A DNA stretch of 64,000 bases from Mucilaginibacter oryzae (GCF_003148845.1 NZ_QGHA01000002.1:24572-88571), one strand, 5' to 3'. Shown: positions 51,294 to 59,804, counted from the stretch's first letter. Program-made: numbers and translations. Notes: generated by a model from the sequence alone, not told the origin.

Positions 51294-51326
51294 TTTGGTA
51301 CTAAAACGGTCGAAACTTTATTTTTG
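51294..51326 (+). promoter_or_regulatory. Consensus Bacteroidetes promoter of the 44-aa gene
   Basis: TTTG (51294-51297), a 21-bp spacer, and TATTTTTG (51319-51326) match the -33/-7 consensus. A start near 51333 gives a leader of about 50 nt to the ATG at 51384. Confidence 0.7.
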
Positions 51327-51383
51327 ATAATACTTGTATTGAATGTATCATACGTGTTACATTAGGGGAAATTATAGACTGAA

Positions 51384-51518
51384 ATGCCAAAGCACATCCT
51401 GATTATTTACGTATTGGTAGCCTGTTGTGTAGCAGGTATTATGATTAATGCATTTGTAAAATGCCGTTTAAGCAAAAGAACTTCCGAACGCAGCGAACTT
51501 AAGTCGGCGCGCGACTAA
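51384..51518 (+). CDS. 44-aa single-helix membrane protein
   Basis: An ATG-initiated frame of 44 codons: MPKHILIIYVLVACCVAGIM, then NAFVKCRLSKRTSERSELKS. One hydrophobic helix (about residues 4-22) precedes a basic cytosolic tail. A consensus promoter precedes it and a perfect palindromic terminator overlaps its stop codon, so it is very likely expressed. No family is recognised. Confidence 0.7.
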   Translation: MPKHILIIYVLVACCVAGIMINAFVKCRLSKRTSERSELKSARD

Positions 51519-51570
51519 AAGAATTATAAGCCCGGCTGCCTGTTGCGCCGGGCTTATAATTCTTTTAGTC
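51513..51570. terminator. Perfect 24-bp palindromic terminator
   Basis: Arms 51513-51536 and 51547-51570 are perfect complements, with GCCCGGC/GCCGGGC at the top. It overlaps the stop codon of the 44-aa gene and faces the end of the M28 gene on the other strand. Confidence 0.88.
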
Positions 51571-51615
51571 ACACTCCTCATTTGCCCGTAGAGGTGCTGT
51601 GCGTTTGGTAAATGG

Positions 51616-53172
51616 CTAAAAACCGTCAAATACAAAGCTTCCTTTATCCAGTGGTTTGCGGGGCAGCATGTCGGCGCGGATGCTGGCCTGGTACACAAAC
51701 GAGGCTACGATAATGGCGGCCTGTTTCAGGTCGTCAATCTGCAGGTGATCGTAATCGTCCATATTACTGTGATGGGTTCGTGTTTCATAATCAATAGGGT
51801 CCTGCACAAACTGAAAACCGGGGATGCCCGCCCAATCAAACGAGAGATGATCGGTTGAGCCTGTGTTGGATAGGGTTACGGTCTTGGCGCCCAAATCATG
51901 AAATGGTTTAAACCATTGTTCAAATATCGGTTTCACGGCCTGGTTGCTTTGGGCGTATATCCCCCTGATCTTTCCGGTGCCGTTATCCAGGTTAAAATAG
52001 GCCGATACCTTAGCTTGCTCCGGTTTTATCTTTTCGCCCTCGCGGTAGTGTTTTTTGATGTAACCGAACGATCCTAACAACCCCTGCTCCTCGCCGCCCC
52101 AAAGCGCTATACGGATGGTACGTTTAGGTTTAAGCCCCAGCGAATCTAACAGGCGCACGGCTTCCAGCATCACTATACAGCCCGCGCCGTTATCGGTAGC
52201 GCCGGTGGCGGCCTGCCACGAATCGAGATGGCCGCCCAGCATAACCAGTTGCGATTTTAGCTTAGGGTCGGTGCCCGGAATTTCGCCCACAACATTGTAG
52301 CCGTTGGTATCATCGATTGAGAATTTGCCGTTAACATTTAATGAAAGCTCAACTTTTTGCCCCGAGGCTACAAGGCGTTTAATTTTCTGCGCATCTTCCA
52401 TGGCCATGCTGATCTGTGGAACCGTTTCAGGATCGTTTAGGTGATATCCGTAATTACCCTGCACAAAAACGGCGCCGTTCACGTTACCGCGCCCTGTGTT
52501 GATAAAGGCCAGCGCGCCTGCTTTTTTAAAGATCAGGTCAGACGTTTTAAAAATTTTAATGTAGTTCTGGTACATGCTGATCATCCCGGCAGGCACCATG
52601 TAGCTATCCTTCAGGTTGGCCAACGCGGTATCTGCCAGCCGCTCGGCCGAAGGTTCGAAATTGGCTTTTGTGCCCGGCGGGTTCCCTGCAACCATTACAA
52701 ACTTACCTTTAAAATCGGCGGCGTGGCCGGCAAGGTAGGTGGTATCCATAATTTGGGCGGGGCCAAGTACCACAACACCACCGGTCACGGTACCATTGGT
52801 ATTGGCGCTCCAGGGGTTGGGGTAGGCCCTGATCTGCGCGGCATAGGGCGCGCGCATCATGATGCTGAAATCCTGTATCTCCCAGCGTTTGCCGAAGGTT
52901 CCCCAGCTTTCGGTGGCGGCGTTTGCTAATCCCCATTTTTTCATGGTTTCTACCGCCCATTTAGCCGCCCTGTCGTATCCCGGCGAGTTACTTAAACGAG
53001 GCCCGGAAACATCGGTAATGTAATGTGCTATCTGCGGAATCTGCGAGCTGTTCAATTCTGCCCTGCGGATACGACCAAACACGGCGGTATCTACATTTTC
53101 AGTTTGCTGTGCAAAGCTGCTTAAGCCGCCAAGCAATAAAGCGGCGGTTAAAGTAGGTTTTAAGAAATTCAT
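51616..53172 (-). CDS. M28-family metallopeptidase (secreted)
   Basis: A 518-aa exported protein. The start at 53172 (MNFLKPTLTAALLLGGL) gives a signal peptide ending LSSFAQQ; the frame upstream to 53211 lacks that character. A PA-type insert (about 130-260, GGVVVLGPAQIMDTTY, GKFVMVAGNPPGTK) precedes the M28 core with metal-site motifs GGHLDSWQAATGATDNGAG (His, Asp near 318 and 331) and WGGEEQGLLGSFGY (Glu near 360). The end contains DHLSFDWAGIPGF. It is probably an aminopeptidase, or a carboxypeptidase of the glutamate-carboxypeptidase-like group. Confidence 0.94.
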   Translation of the reverse strand: MNFLKPTLTAALLLGGLSSFAQQTENVDTAVFGRIRRAELNSSQIPQIAHYITDVSGPRLSNSPGYDRAAKWAVETMKKWGLANAATESWGTFGKRWEIQDFSIMMRAPYAAQIRAYPNPWSANTNGTVTGGVVVLGPAQIMDTTYLAGHAADFKGKFVMVAGNPPGTKANFEPSAERLADTALANLKDSYMVPAGMISMYQNYIKIFKTSDLIFKKAGALAFINTGRGNVNGAVFVQGNYGYHLNDPETVPQISMAMEDAQKIKRLVASGQKVELSLNVNGKFSIDDTNGYNVVGEIPGTDPKLKSQLVMLGGHLDSWQAATGATDNGAGCIVMLEAVRLLDSLGLKPKRTIRIALWGGEEQGLLGSFGYIKKHYREGEKIKPEQAKVSAYFNLDNGTGKIRGIYAQSNQAVKPIFEQWFKPFHDLGAKTVTLSNTGSTDHLSFDWAGIPGFQFVQDPIDYETRTHHSNMDDYDHLQIDDLKQAAIIVASFVYQASIRADMLPRKPLDKGSFVFDGF

Positions 53173-53296
53173 AGTGAGGGTTTTATGCAGAAATATAATC
53201 AAAATAATCAATAATGCAATAGCCCGAAAAGTGATGATTTAAAAACTGATTGTATTAAGATGCTTTGTGTTGATAATGTGCATTTATTTAACAAGC

Positions 53297-53312
53297 TTTG
53301 ATTTAAATCAAA
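53297..53312. promoter_or_regulatory. FNR/CRP-type palindrome upstream of doxX
   Basis: TTGATTTAAATCAA (53298-53311) is a perfect match to the TTGAT-N4-ATCAA FNR-type consensus, extended to a 16-bp dyad by flanking T and A. It lies 18 bp before the GTG start at 53331. Whether the host has a matching FNR/CRP-family regulator cannot be seen here. Confidence 0.5.
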
Positions 53313-53330
53313 ATCATCAATACCATCAGC

Positions 53331-53720
53331 GTGAAAACAACTGTACTTATCTCCCGCGTTTTACTCGGCGTTATCTACCTCATATTCGGGCTCGATTATT
53401 TTTTCAAGTTTATACCGTATCAACCCTTACATCCCGGTAAAACAGGTGCGTTTGTGGCCGGGTTAAAGGGAGTAGGTTACTTTTATCCCATGATCAAGTC
53501 CATCCAGATAGCAGGAGGCCTATCACTTATGTTTAACCGTTACGCTCCTTTCGCGGCGGTGGTACTTTTTCCAATCAGTTTAAACGTGCTGTTATTTCAT
53601 ACCATCCTGGTGCCGTCGGGCTGGTTAATGGGCGTTACCCTAATGGTACCCAATGTGCTTTTGGGTTTTGGCTACCGGAAATACTACAAACCGATGTTTA
53701 CCATGAAGGCATCCGTTTAA
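53331..53720 (+). CDS. DoxX-family membrane protein
   Basis: A 129-aa four-helix membrane protein of the DoxX family: VLISRVLLGVIYLIFGLDYF, PMIKSIQIAGGLSLMFNRYA, PFAAVVLFPISLNVLLFHTI and a final GWLMGVTLMVPNVLLGFGYR. The start is GTG (MKTTVLISR). DoxX proteins relate to thiosulfate:quinone oxidoreductase subunits, but most copies are of unknown role. An FNR-type box lies just upstream. Confidence 0.9.
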   Translation: MKTTVLISRVLLGVIYLIFGLDYFFKFIPYQPLHPGKTGAFVAGLKGVGYFYPMIKSIQIAGGLSLMFNRYAPFAAVVLFPISLNVLLFHTILVPSGWLMGVTLMVPNVLLGFGYRKYYKPMFTMKASV

Positions 53721-53843
53721 GCAAAAATTATATGACGTAAGCAATGTTTACCGCCGGTAAACTGTAATTTTTATGTAATAAACATAAAACCTTTAAGATA
53801 AATTATGGAAAATAAAGATTAAGCGTTAATTTTACACAATGAT

Positions 53844-53931
53844 TAGTGGGCGTTCCCAAAACGCTCATTGATTTGTGATAAGGTTTAGGTTTAAAGCCCC
53901 ATGCAGCGAGTGCTATGGGGCTTTTATTTTT
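53844..53931 (+). ncRNA. Candidate structured small RNA, copy 3
   Basis: 5' hairpin GTGGGCGTT/AACGCTCAT (53846-53868, with G-U pairs); the same core with TTTGTGATAAGGTTTAGGTT (53870-53895); 3' hairpin AAGCCCCAT (53894-53902) with ATGGGGCTT (53915-53923) and loop region GCAGCGAGTGC identical to copy 1, then TTTATTTTT. TAATTTTA (53827-53834) may be the -7 element, placing the start at about 53842. Stem changes relative to copy 1 are compensatory. Confidence 0.72.
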
Positions 53932-54033
53932 CGCAGCTTCGTAGCAATAGTTGTTTAGTACCATCAATAGCCTGAAAAGCACCATGCCTTACTGCTGTTA
54001 ACCGGTTAATTTTGATTTCAAAACCCAATCAAA

Positions 54034-54990
54034 ATGAATATCACAACCGCTGTCACAAACCACAACAAAATACCGCTGAGGAGCATGTTGGCTTATACCC
54101 TGATATTCCTGATGATTGGTGCTTCCGTTGTGCTCCACAACCGGGAGATGATATTGCCCGAGGTGGCCGCGCTTGCTGTTGGTGGACTTATTTACCGCAA
54201 TCCCGGCTGGTTATCAAGGCCGTTTCATATTTTTCTGCTTCCGTCATTAACGGCAACAGGCGGTTTTCTGATCAATAACGCGGAGTTTCCGCTTGCAGCG
54301 AAACTGATCTTGGCGGTAGCTTTTGTATTGCTAACCCTTTTGCTTTTTAAAAGCACACTGGCCCCTGCACTGGCTACCGGTTTGCTGCCGGTTATAACAA
54401 ATATTACCTCGGTATATTTTATTTACGCTATAGCCACCTTCACCGCGCTGCTTGCAGCATCTATGTATGCCAAACCCGGAGCATCAGGCATGCACTCAGT
54501 TTCAAAGCGAAGGCATCAGGATAATATCCTGTACTTTGGTTTGATATCGGCCTGGATATTAATCTGTGCTCAAAACGGGTGGATGCATATGGCGGCCATG
54601 CCCCCGGTGTTGGTTGTTGGGTTTGAATCTGTACATAAGGAGGATTATCAGTTTGCAGTGTTTTATAAACAGGTGTTATGCCTGTTCATTGCAGCTTTTA
54701 CAGGTGTTTTAAGCCTGTATTATTTGCATAACCTGCTGCTTTCAGCAGTTATTGATCTTATTGCTGTAACTTTTTTACTGCGCCTGGTTAAGTTTAAGTT
54801 TCCGCCGGCTTATGCTATGGCTTTACTGCCAATGGTGTTGCCGGGCGCATCGCCTAAATATTTTTACTGGCAGGTGCTGGTGACGGCCGCTGTTGTTTTA
54901 GGCGGAATATATTCTTATAAAAACCTTAGGCTTAACAGGCAATTCAAATTAGTATTTGCAAGGGTTAATGGTAGGCGTAAACAAGGCTGA
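54034..54990 (+). CDS. Multi-pass membrane protein, unknown (weak HPP-like resemblance)
   Basis: A 318-aa protein with at least eight hydrophobic helices. Repeated features are an N-terminal LAYTLIFLMIGASVVLHN, a MILPEVAALAVGGLIYRNPG turn, the helix FIYAIATFTALLAASMYAK, and a FPPAYAMALLPMVLPGAS motif near the C-terminus that recalls the HPP family's PPxA segment. The role is unknown. TAATTTTG at 54007-54014 is a possible -7 element. Confidence 0.65.
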   Translation: MNITTAVTNHNKIPLRSMLAYTLIFLMIGASVVLHNREMILPEVAALAVGGLIYRNPGWLSRPFHIFLLPSLTATGGFLINNAEFPLAAKLILAVAFVLLTLLLFKSTLAPALATGLLPVITNITSVYFIYAIATFTALLAASMYAKPGASGMHSVSKRRHQDNILYFGLISAWILICAQNGWMHMAAMPPVLVVGFESVHKEDYQFAVFYKQVLCLFIAAFTGVLSLYYLHNLLLSAVIDLIAVTFLLRLVKFKFPPAYAMALLPMVLPGASPKYFYWQVLVTAAVVLGGIYSYKNLRLNRQFKLVFARVNGRRKQG

Positions 54991-55135
54991 TTTTTAGTGA
55001 ACTAAGCCTGATTAAGCGGCTCATGGTGTTTATTACCTGATTTGTAATTCAGCACAATCTGCAAGCGTTCGCCTACAGCGAAATATTGATACTTTTTATT
55101 GCAACTATTTATTATCTTGTAACATCTATATAAAT

Positions 55136-56083
55136 ATGAAATCTGTTATCGTATTGATCGGGATGTTTTCGGGGTACCTTGCCTATCATTTAAAACCTGC
55201 ATCCTATGAAGAAGGTAGCTGCATCACCAGCGATATCCCTCATTTTTGGGAGGCGGTTGATGCTTTGAAAGAAGCTAAAAGCACGGAAGACAGTACCCGG
55301 ATTGTTCAGGCTGTTTATCTGGACAGGATGAGTAAGGAAGGGAGAAAGTTTTTACAGATCCGCAGATATACCGCGCCCGAATATGTGCGCACCATCCTTA
55401 AATATCCCAGGTACCTGCGGCAGTTGCGTAGTAAAACTGAAAACCTTTCGGCTAATGTGGCTGCCATCAACCAAATGTTTCAAAAAATGAAAGATGCCAT
55501 TCCGGGATACCGGGTACCGAAGGTATGTTTCGCTATAGGCTGCATCAGGGGAGGCGGAACGGTTGATAACAATGTGGTCCTCCTGGGCGCGGAGATCGCG
55601 CTTGCCGATTCTGCTATGGATTTTTCTGAGTTTAAAGCAGGCGCTGTACGCGATGTATTATCGAAAGGAATAAACCTGATTGCCTTGGTAGCTCATGAAA
55701 GTATACACTGCCAGCAACACCATGCCAAAACCAGGAACTTATTATCCGTATCTATAAAGGAAGGAGCCGCGGAGTTTCTGCCGGCGCTGGTTTTAAAAAA
55801 TGGCTGGTCGACAGCCCCTGTTGAGTATGGTTTGGCTCATGAATGTGAACTGTGGAAATCCTTCGAGCCCAACATAAAGAGTGACGATTTTTCACAATGG
55901 CTTTTCAACGCCGGAAGCATACAAGGAAAACCTGCCGATCTGGGATACTTTGTCGGGCTTAGGATTTGCGAAGCCTATTACAACAAGCAGACAGATAAAC
56001 AGCAAGCCATAAAAAATATGCTTGATTTAAGTAAGTACATGGAAATTACAGCGCAAAGCGGGTATGACGGCGGATGCAAATAG
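55136..56083 (+). CDS. Predicted Zn-metallopeptidase (DUF2268-like)
   Basis: A 315-aa protein with an N-terminal hydrophobic segment (MKSVIVLIGMFSGYLAYHL), probably a signal anchor. The region around residues 180-230 has LIALVAHESIHCQQHHAK, an HExxH-type site (HESIH), and IKEGAAEFLPALVL, which supplies the third ligand Glu. This is the pattern of DUF2268 putative Zn proteases. The C-terminal helix has GYFVGLRICEAYYNK. The substrate is unknown. Confidence 0.75.
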   Translation: MKSVIVLIGMFSGYLAYHLKPASYEEGSCITSDIPHFWEAVDALKEAKSTEDSTRIVQAVYLDRMSKEGRKFLQIRRYTAPEYVRTILKYPRYLRQLRSKTENLSANVAAINQMFQKMKDAIPGYRVPKVCFAIGCIRGGGTVDNNVVLLGAEIALADSAMDFSEFKAGAVRDVLSKGINLIALVAHESIHCQQHHAKTRNLLSVSIKEGAAEFLPALVLKNGWSTAPVEYGLAHECELWKSFEPNIKSDDFSQWLFNAGSIQGKPADLGYFVGLRICEAYYNKQTDKQQAIKNMLDLSKYMEITAQSGYDGGCK

Positions 56084-56272
56084 ATATATTAAATTTTATA
56101 TCATTTTTGCGCTCTTGGGAGGTGGGATAGTGCGGGCGTAACCTTATTGCTTTGAAGCAACCTTTAGTACAGAATTTCGACCCTCACTGCATATCCGCGC
56201 AGGTTTACGCTACTGGGTACGTAAATCGTAGACCGGCTGATGTTCAATTTATGTGCTTATTTAATAATATAT

Positions 56273-56280
56273 TATCTTTG
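56273..56280 (+). promoter_or_regulatory. Candidate -7 element of the GAF-PAS gene
   Basis: TATCTTTG matches the TAnnTTTG consensus, about 88 bp upstream of the start codon at 56368. A near-match TTTATG lies around -33. The rest of the gap 56084-56367 shows nothing further. Confidence 0.35.
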
Positions 56281-56367
56281 GGGTGTTTGAATATCAACAG
56301 ACGAAGAAGTAAATATTAGCCGAAACCTTTTTTTATTTTGATTCGTAAATGTTTTTAAATTTAAATA

Positions 56368-57468
56368 ATGCCCTTAAGAGAACTGGAACGAATTGCAGCT
56401 GTAAATCGCTTCCTTAAACTGGAAATCAGTAAAGATAAGGAGCTGCAGGGAATAGTAGAACTGGCAGCCAGGATTTGCGGTACGCCTACCGCATTGATTA
56501 CGCTTATTGATGAAAATACACAGTACATTAAATTTAAAATAGGCTTCAGATACGAAACCACCACAAGGGCCGAAGCTTTTTGTAACCATGTAATTGAGAA
56601 TGACGGGGTGATGATGGTGCCCGACGCCCTGTTAGATGAACGTTTTGCAACAAATCCCCTCGTAACCGGCGACCCGAAAATTCGTTTTTACGCAGGTTCG
56701 CCCTTAACTACCAAAGACGGGCTTAACCTGGGTAGCCTGTGTGTGATTGACCGGCAGCCGAGGGATTTGAATGAACTGCAACAGCAGATGCTCTCCGCCT
56801 TATCCAGGCAGGCTATCCAGCTTTTAGAATTTGATAGCAGCATTGAAATTTTAAAAGATCAGTTTATCGCCGCCAAACGGTCGGAGATCGAACTGCGGTC
56901 GTTTTTTGAAAGTTCTATTGATTGTCACCTCTTACTCGGAAAAAACTTCGAGATACTTGCCTTTAACAAATCGCTCGAACGGTTAATCTACCGCACTTAC
57001 AACCAAACCCTGGTAAGGGGCGGCGACATGCACAATTATCTTGCCCCACAATTGAAAAGATGTTTTTACGACAATTACCTTAAAGCATTGCGGGGCACCG
57101 CTGTATTTGAGGAACGTAAAATTGACCATAGCGCCCAACAAACCTATTGGGTTGTTAAATACGAGCCGGCGTTTAATCCCCAGGGTGAAATTATCGGGGT
57201 TTCGGTGAATGCCACCGATGTAACCGCCCGGGTGAAACACGAGGAAACTGTAACCGCACAAAACCAGTCGCTAAGGGAAATCGCGTTCATCCAATCGCAT
57301 GAACTGCGCAGACCGGTAGCCTCTATTATGGGCTTAATGGAATTATTAAAAACCGATGAGCGCGTTACCGGTATAGAAGAATTACAACTCATGGAAAAAG
57401 CGGTACAGGAATTAGATGAAAAAATCCATTTGGTGGTAAGCTACACCACCGAACCTCCACCCCAGTAA
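56368..57468 (+). CDS. GAF-PAS sensor protein with H-box but no ATPase domain
   Basis: A 366-aa cytosolic protein. The GAF domain spans about residues 10-155 (ELAARICGTPTALITLIDEN, EAFCNHVIENDGVMMVPDAL, RFYAGSPLTTKDGLNLGSLC). A PAS domain spans about 175-290 (LRSFFESSIDCHLLLGKNFE, PQGEIIGVSVNATDVT). A helical dimerisation segment follows with the phosphoacceptor-type motif FIQSHELRRPVASIMGLMEL (His near 313). The protein stops after about 55 more residues, so the HATPase domain is missing. It probably works as a sensor partner or a degenerate histidine kinase. Confidence 0.86.
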   Translation: MPLRELERIAAVNRFLKLEISKDKELQGIVELAARICGTPTALITLIDENTQYIKFKIGFRYETTTRAEAFCNHVIENDGVMMVPDALLDERFATNPLVTGDPKIRFYAGSPLTTKDGLNLGSLCVIDRQPRDLNELQQQMLSALSRQAIQLLEFDSSIEILKDQFIAAKRSEIELRSFFESSIDCHLLLGKNFEILAFNKSLERLIYRTYNQTLVRGGDMHNYLAPQLKRCFYDNYLKALRGTAVFEERKIDHSAQQTYWVVKYEPAFNPQGEIIGVSVNATDVTARVKHEETVTAQNQSLREIAFIQSHELRRPVASIMGLMELLKTDERVTGIEELQLMEKAVQELDEKIHLVVSYTTEPPPQ

Positions 57469-57503
57469 AGCATTTGAATTTTTTAAAGTAACCGCAAGGC
57501 CGG

Positions 57504-57545
57504 GTTTTTGCCCTGTGTTGGTTTAGACAGGGCAAAAACTAAAAC
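57504..57545 (+). terminator. Terminator of the GAF-PAS gene
   Basis: GTTTTTGCCCTGT (57504-57516) pairs with ACAGGGCAAAAAC (57527-57539). It is 36 bp past the stop codon, with a short A-rich tail rather than U. Confidence 0.6.
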
Positions 57546-57585
57546 CTAACGTTCTGTTTTATGAATAAATATTAATAAAATAATA

Positions 57586-57616
57586 TTTGAATTGGGTTAA
57601 TAAACAATTAGCTTTA
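57586..57616 (+). promoter_or_regulatory. Promoter of the DUF4430-like gene
   Basis: TTTG (57586-57589), a 19-bp spacer, and TAGCTTTA (57609-57616, one base off the -7 consensus) lie 35 bp upstream of the start codon. The spacing fits the phylum's sigma factor. Confidence 0.6.
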
Positions 57617-57650
57617 TACAGCTAAACACTTACACTTAACTCATTTAAAA

Positions 57651-58025
57651 ATGGTGACTGTTACAATTACAGGAGGCCCGTCGGTACAAGTTCCATGGCA
57701 GGCTAATATGAACGGCCAAGCCGCCATCGAAGCTGCATACAACGCCCTATCTGCACAAAAAAGCTTTACTTTCCTTTTACAGTACTACGGAAGCCAGTTG
57801 GGTTACCTGGTAGATATGATTAACGGCACCTACGATTCGTTCGTATCTACTTATGAGCCCTACTTCTTCTGGGATTTCATCGTTAACGGCATATCTTCTG
57901 ATACCGGTATCGACAATACCTGGATTAATGACGGCGATGTTATCACATTTACTTATACCACTTATAATGCCGAAACACACGCAGCTACCACCCTCGGCCA
58001 AAAGTTTGCGGCTAAATCTGCATGA
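57651..58025 (+). CDS. DUF4430-like single-domain protein
   Basis: A 124-aa protein with no signal peptide. It resembles DUF4430 (transcobalamin-like C-terminal fold): VTVTITGGPSVQVPWQANMN, FLLQYYGSQLGYLVDMINGT, YFFWDFIVNGISSDTGIDNT and WINDGDVITFTYTTYN. It is short compared with usual DUF4430 proteins, which have extra domains. The role is unknown. It has its own promoter. Confidence 0.8.
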   Translation: MVTVTITGGPSVQVPWQANMNGQAAIEAAYNALSAQKSFTFLLQYYGSQLGYLVDMINGTYDSFVSTYEPYFFWDFIVNGISSDTGIDNTWINDGDVITFTYTTYNAETHAATTLGQKFAAKSA

Positions 58026-58142
58026 TAGCATAATTCTTTTTGGGGTTTTAGCGATAATCCCTCATTAAGGAATTTGCATGGGTTCAGCCAAAATTTCTCC
58101 GGCTAAATTTACCCTGTAGCAGATTTAATGCTGCCTGCCTTT

Positions 58143-58166
58143 ATCATAAAGTTGTAGCTTTATGAT
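58143..58166 (+). promoter_or_regulatory. Hairpin immediately upstream of the thioredoxin-fold gene
   Basis: ATCATAAAG (58143-58151) pairs with CTTTATGAT (58158-58166), ending just before the ATG at 58167. It could mask the ribosome-binding region. It could also be chance. Confidence 0.35.
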
Positions 58167-59393
58167 ATGAAACCACAAATACTTTGTTTCTGCTTATTAC
58201 TAAGCCTGCTGCGCCCTGCACAAGCGCAGCAGCAAACCGGCATCCGCTTTTTAGGCGGAAGCTGGAAACAACTGCTGGCTGCTGCCCAGGCCAAAAAACA
58301 ACCCATTTTTGTAGATGTATACACCGATTGGTGCGGCCCCTGCAAACGGATGGAGAAGGAGGTTTTCCCCCTGCCCGAAGTGGGTAAGTTTTACAACGAT
58401 AATTTTATCTGCTACCGCCTTAATGCCGAAAAAGGGGAGGGTCCCGGCATTGCCAAAGCTTTTGGCGTAAGTGCCTATCCCACATGGCTTTACCTTGACC
58501 AGAAGGGCGTATTGCGCAGCAAACGTACCGACTATATGCCTGCCGCCGAATTTATAGCGGCGGCAAAAGCAGCCTTGGGTAACGATAGCACATCGTTAAG
58601 GTTGGCGGCTTTAGATGCCAGGTTTGCCGTCGGCGAACGGAGCAGACCATTTTTTCATACCTACCTGGAAGCACGAACGGCCGTACAGCTGGATAATGCC
58701 AAAATACTGAACGCCTACGTAGCTACCCTGAAAAAGCAAGACCTGAACGCCGCGGAGCTTCGGTTTTTGCTGAATAATTGCGGGCGAACATGGTCGGCAG
58801 CGGTGCCGTTGATTGCGGGTAACCTGCAGGTGTTTGATAACGCCGAACAAAAACAGGTCGCCAACAGCCTGTTTGAAAATACCTTGTACTTTGCCTGGGG
58901 CGATGCTGCCAAAGCCGGCGACCGGCAAACAGCCCTGCAGGCCATGACTATTGAAGAAAAACTTCACCCATTACTAACCGAAGCTGCCCAGTTAACTGCC
59001 GACCATGCCGCGCTTTATCACTCGCGTAAACTGCAACTTGCCGATGGGCTAAAAAAAGCAGGCTACCGTTTAGCGGTGAAACAGATGGCGGTTGATACCA
59101 CCCTGGCCCGCCAAAAAGATAAGGAGCTGTTTGATAAAGTAATGGCCCCGTTTTTAAGCGGACAGCAGGACAGTACCAAAATACCGGGCTTTGCCGAAGA
59201 AAAACTTTTGGCTGCCAGGCAATATTCGGGCAATGTGGCTACGCTTTTGTATGAGGTTGCAGACGCTTTCAGGGAGTTATTGCCGGGGGATGATGCCGCG
59301 CAAAAGGATGCAGCGAAATGGGCGGAGCGGGCTTATTTGCTGGTGCCTAATGAGCATACCAAGGCTTTGGTGGGGAAGTTGAAGGGGAAATAA
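58167..59393 (+). CDS. Thioredoxin-fold (DUF255/thiol:disulfide) exported protein
   Basis: A 408-aa protein. A signal peptide (about 1-20, ending LRPAQAQQ) precedes a thioredoxin domain with the active site WCGPCK (Trp55, Cys56, Cys59) in FVDVYTDWCGPCKRMEKEVF, the cis-Pro strand FGVSAYPTWLYL and RTDYMPAAEFIAA. The rest is a helical, perhaps TPR-like region of about 270 residues. It should be a periplasmic thiol-disulfide reductase or holder. The gene ends shortly before the higBA remnant. Confidence 0.88.
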   Translation: MKPQILCFCLLLSLLRPAQAQQQTGIRFLGGSWKQLLAAAQAKKQPIFVDVYTDWCGPCKRMEKEVFPLPEVGKFYNDNFICYRLNAEKGEGPGIAKAFGVSAYPTWLYLDQKGVLRSKRTDYMPAAEFIAAAKAALGNDSTSLRLAALDARFAVGERSRPFFHTYLEARTAVQLDNAKILNAYVATLKKQDLNAAELRFLLNNCGRTWSAAVPLIAGNLQVFDNAEQKQVANSLFENTLYFAWGDAAKAGDRQTALQAMTIEEKLHPLLTEAAQLTADHAALYHSRKLQLADGLKKAGYRLAVKQMAVDTTLARQKDKELFDKVMAPFLSGQQDSTKIPGFAEEKLLAARQYSGNVATLLYEVADAFRELLPGDDAAQKDAAKWAERAYLLVPNEHTKALVGKLKGK

Positions 59394-59408
59394 AGTTTTC
59401 GCATCCTG

Positions 59409-59492
59409 TGGCCGATAACTGCCAATTACTGTATCATCTTCCGGTTTGAGGATGGAAATATTCACGACGTTGATTATATCGACTATCATTAA
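59409..59492 (+). pseudogene. higB: Truncated HigB toxin (C-terminal remnant)
   Basis: The frame WPITANYCIIFRFEDGNI followed by HDVDYIDYH and TAA is the conserved C-terminal strand block of HigB toxins. The N-terminal two-thirds is gone; upstream lies directly the end of the thioredoxin-fold gene. The remnant stops 12 bp before the HigA start, the usual higBA spacing. It cannot be active. Confidence 0.8.
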
Positions 59493-59504
59493 AAGGAAAG
59501 CATT

Positions 59505-59804
59505 ATGTTGAAACGCAAATTACCACCCAATCATCCCGGTTTCATTTTAAAGGAAATGTTTATTGAGGAACGGGACTTAACCATTACCGAAGTAGCTAAA
59601 GGCCTGGGAATGGCCCGTGCTAACCTCTCGGCTATTGTTAACGGTCATACAGGAATCAGTCCGGAGCTTGCCATCAAGTTATCTGTGGCATTTGGCAATA
59701 CACCGCAATTTTGGGTTAATCTTCAAAATAATTATGAGTTGTGGCATGCTGAGCAAAAGGTTGACCGTACGAGTATTCAGCATTTTTATAAGAAGAGTGC
59801 TTGA
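59505..59804 (+). CDS. higA: HigA antitoxin
   Basis: A 99-aa XRE-type antitoxin. The N-terminus LPPNHPGFILKEMFIEERDL is typical of HigA, followed by the HTH (TITEVAKGLGMARANLSAIV, NGHTGISPELAIKLSVAFGN) and a C-terminal NTPQFWVNLQNNYELWHAEQ. The full length is intact. In a complete system it neutralises HigB and represses higBA. Its toxin is truncated here, so it is an orphan or acts against another HigB. Confidence 0.93.
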   Translation: MLKRKLPPNHPGFILKEMFIEERDLTITEVAKGLGMARANLSAIVNGHTGISPELAIKLSVAFGNTPQFWVNLQNNYELWHAEQKVDRTSIQHFYKKSA

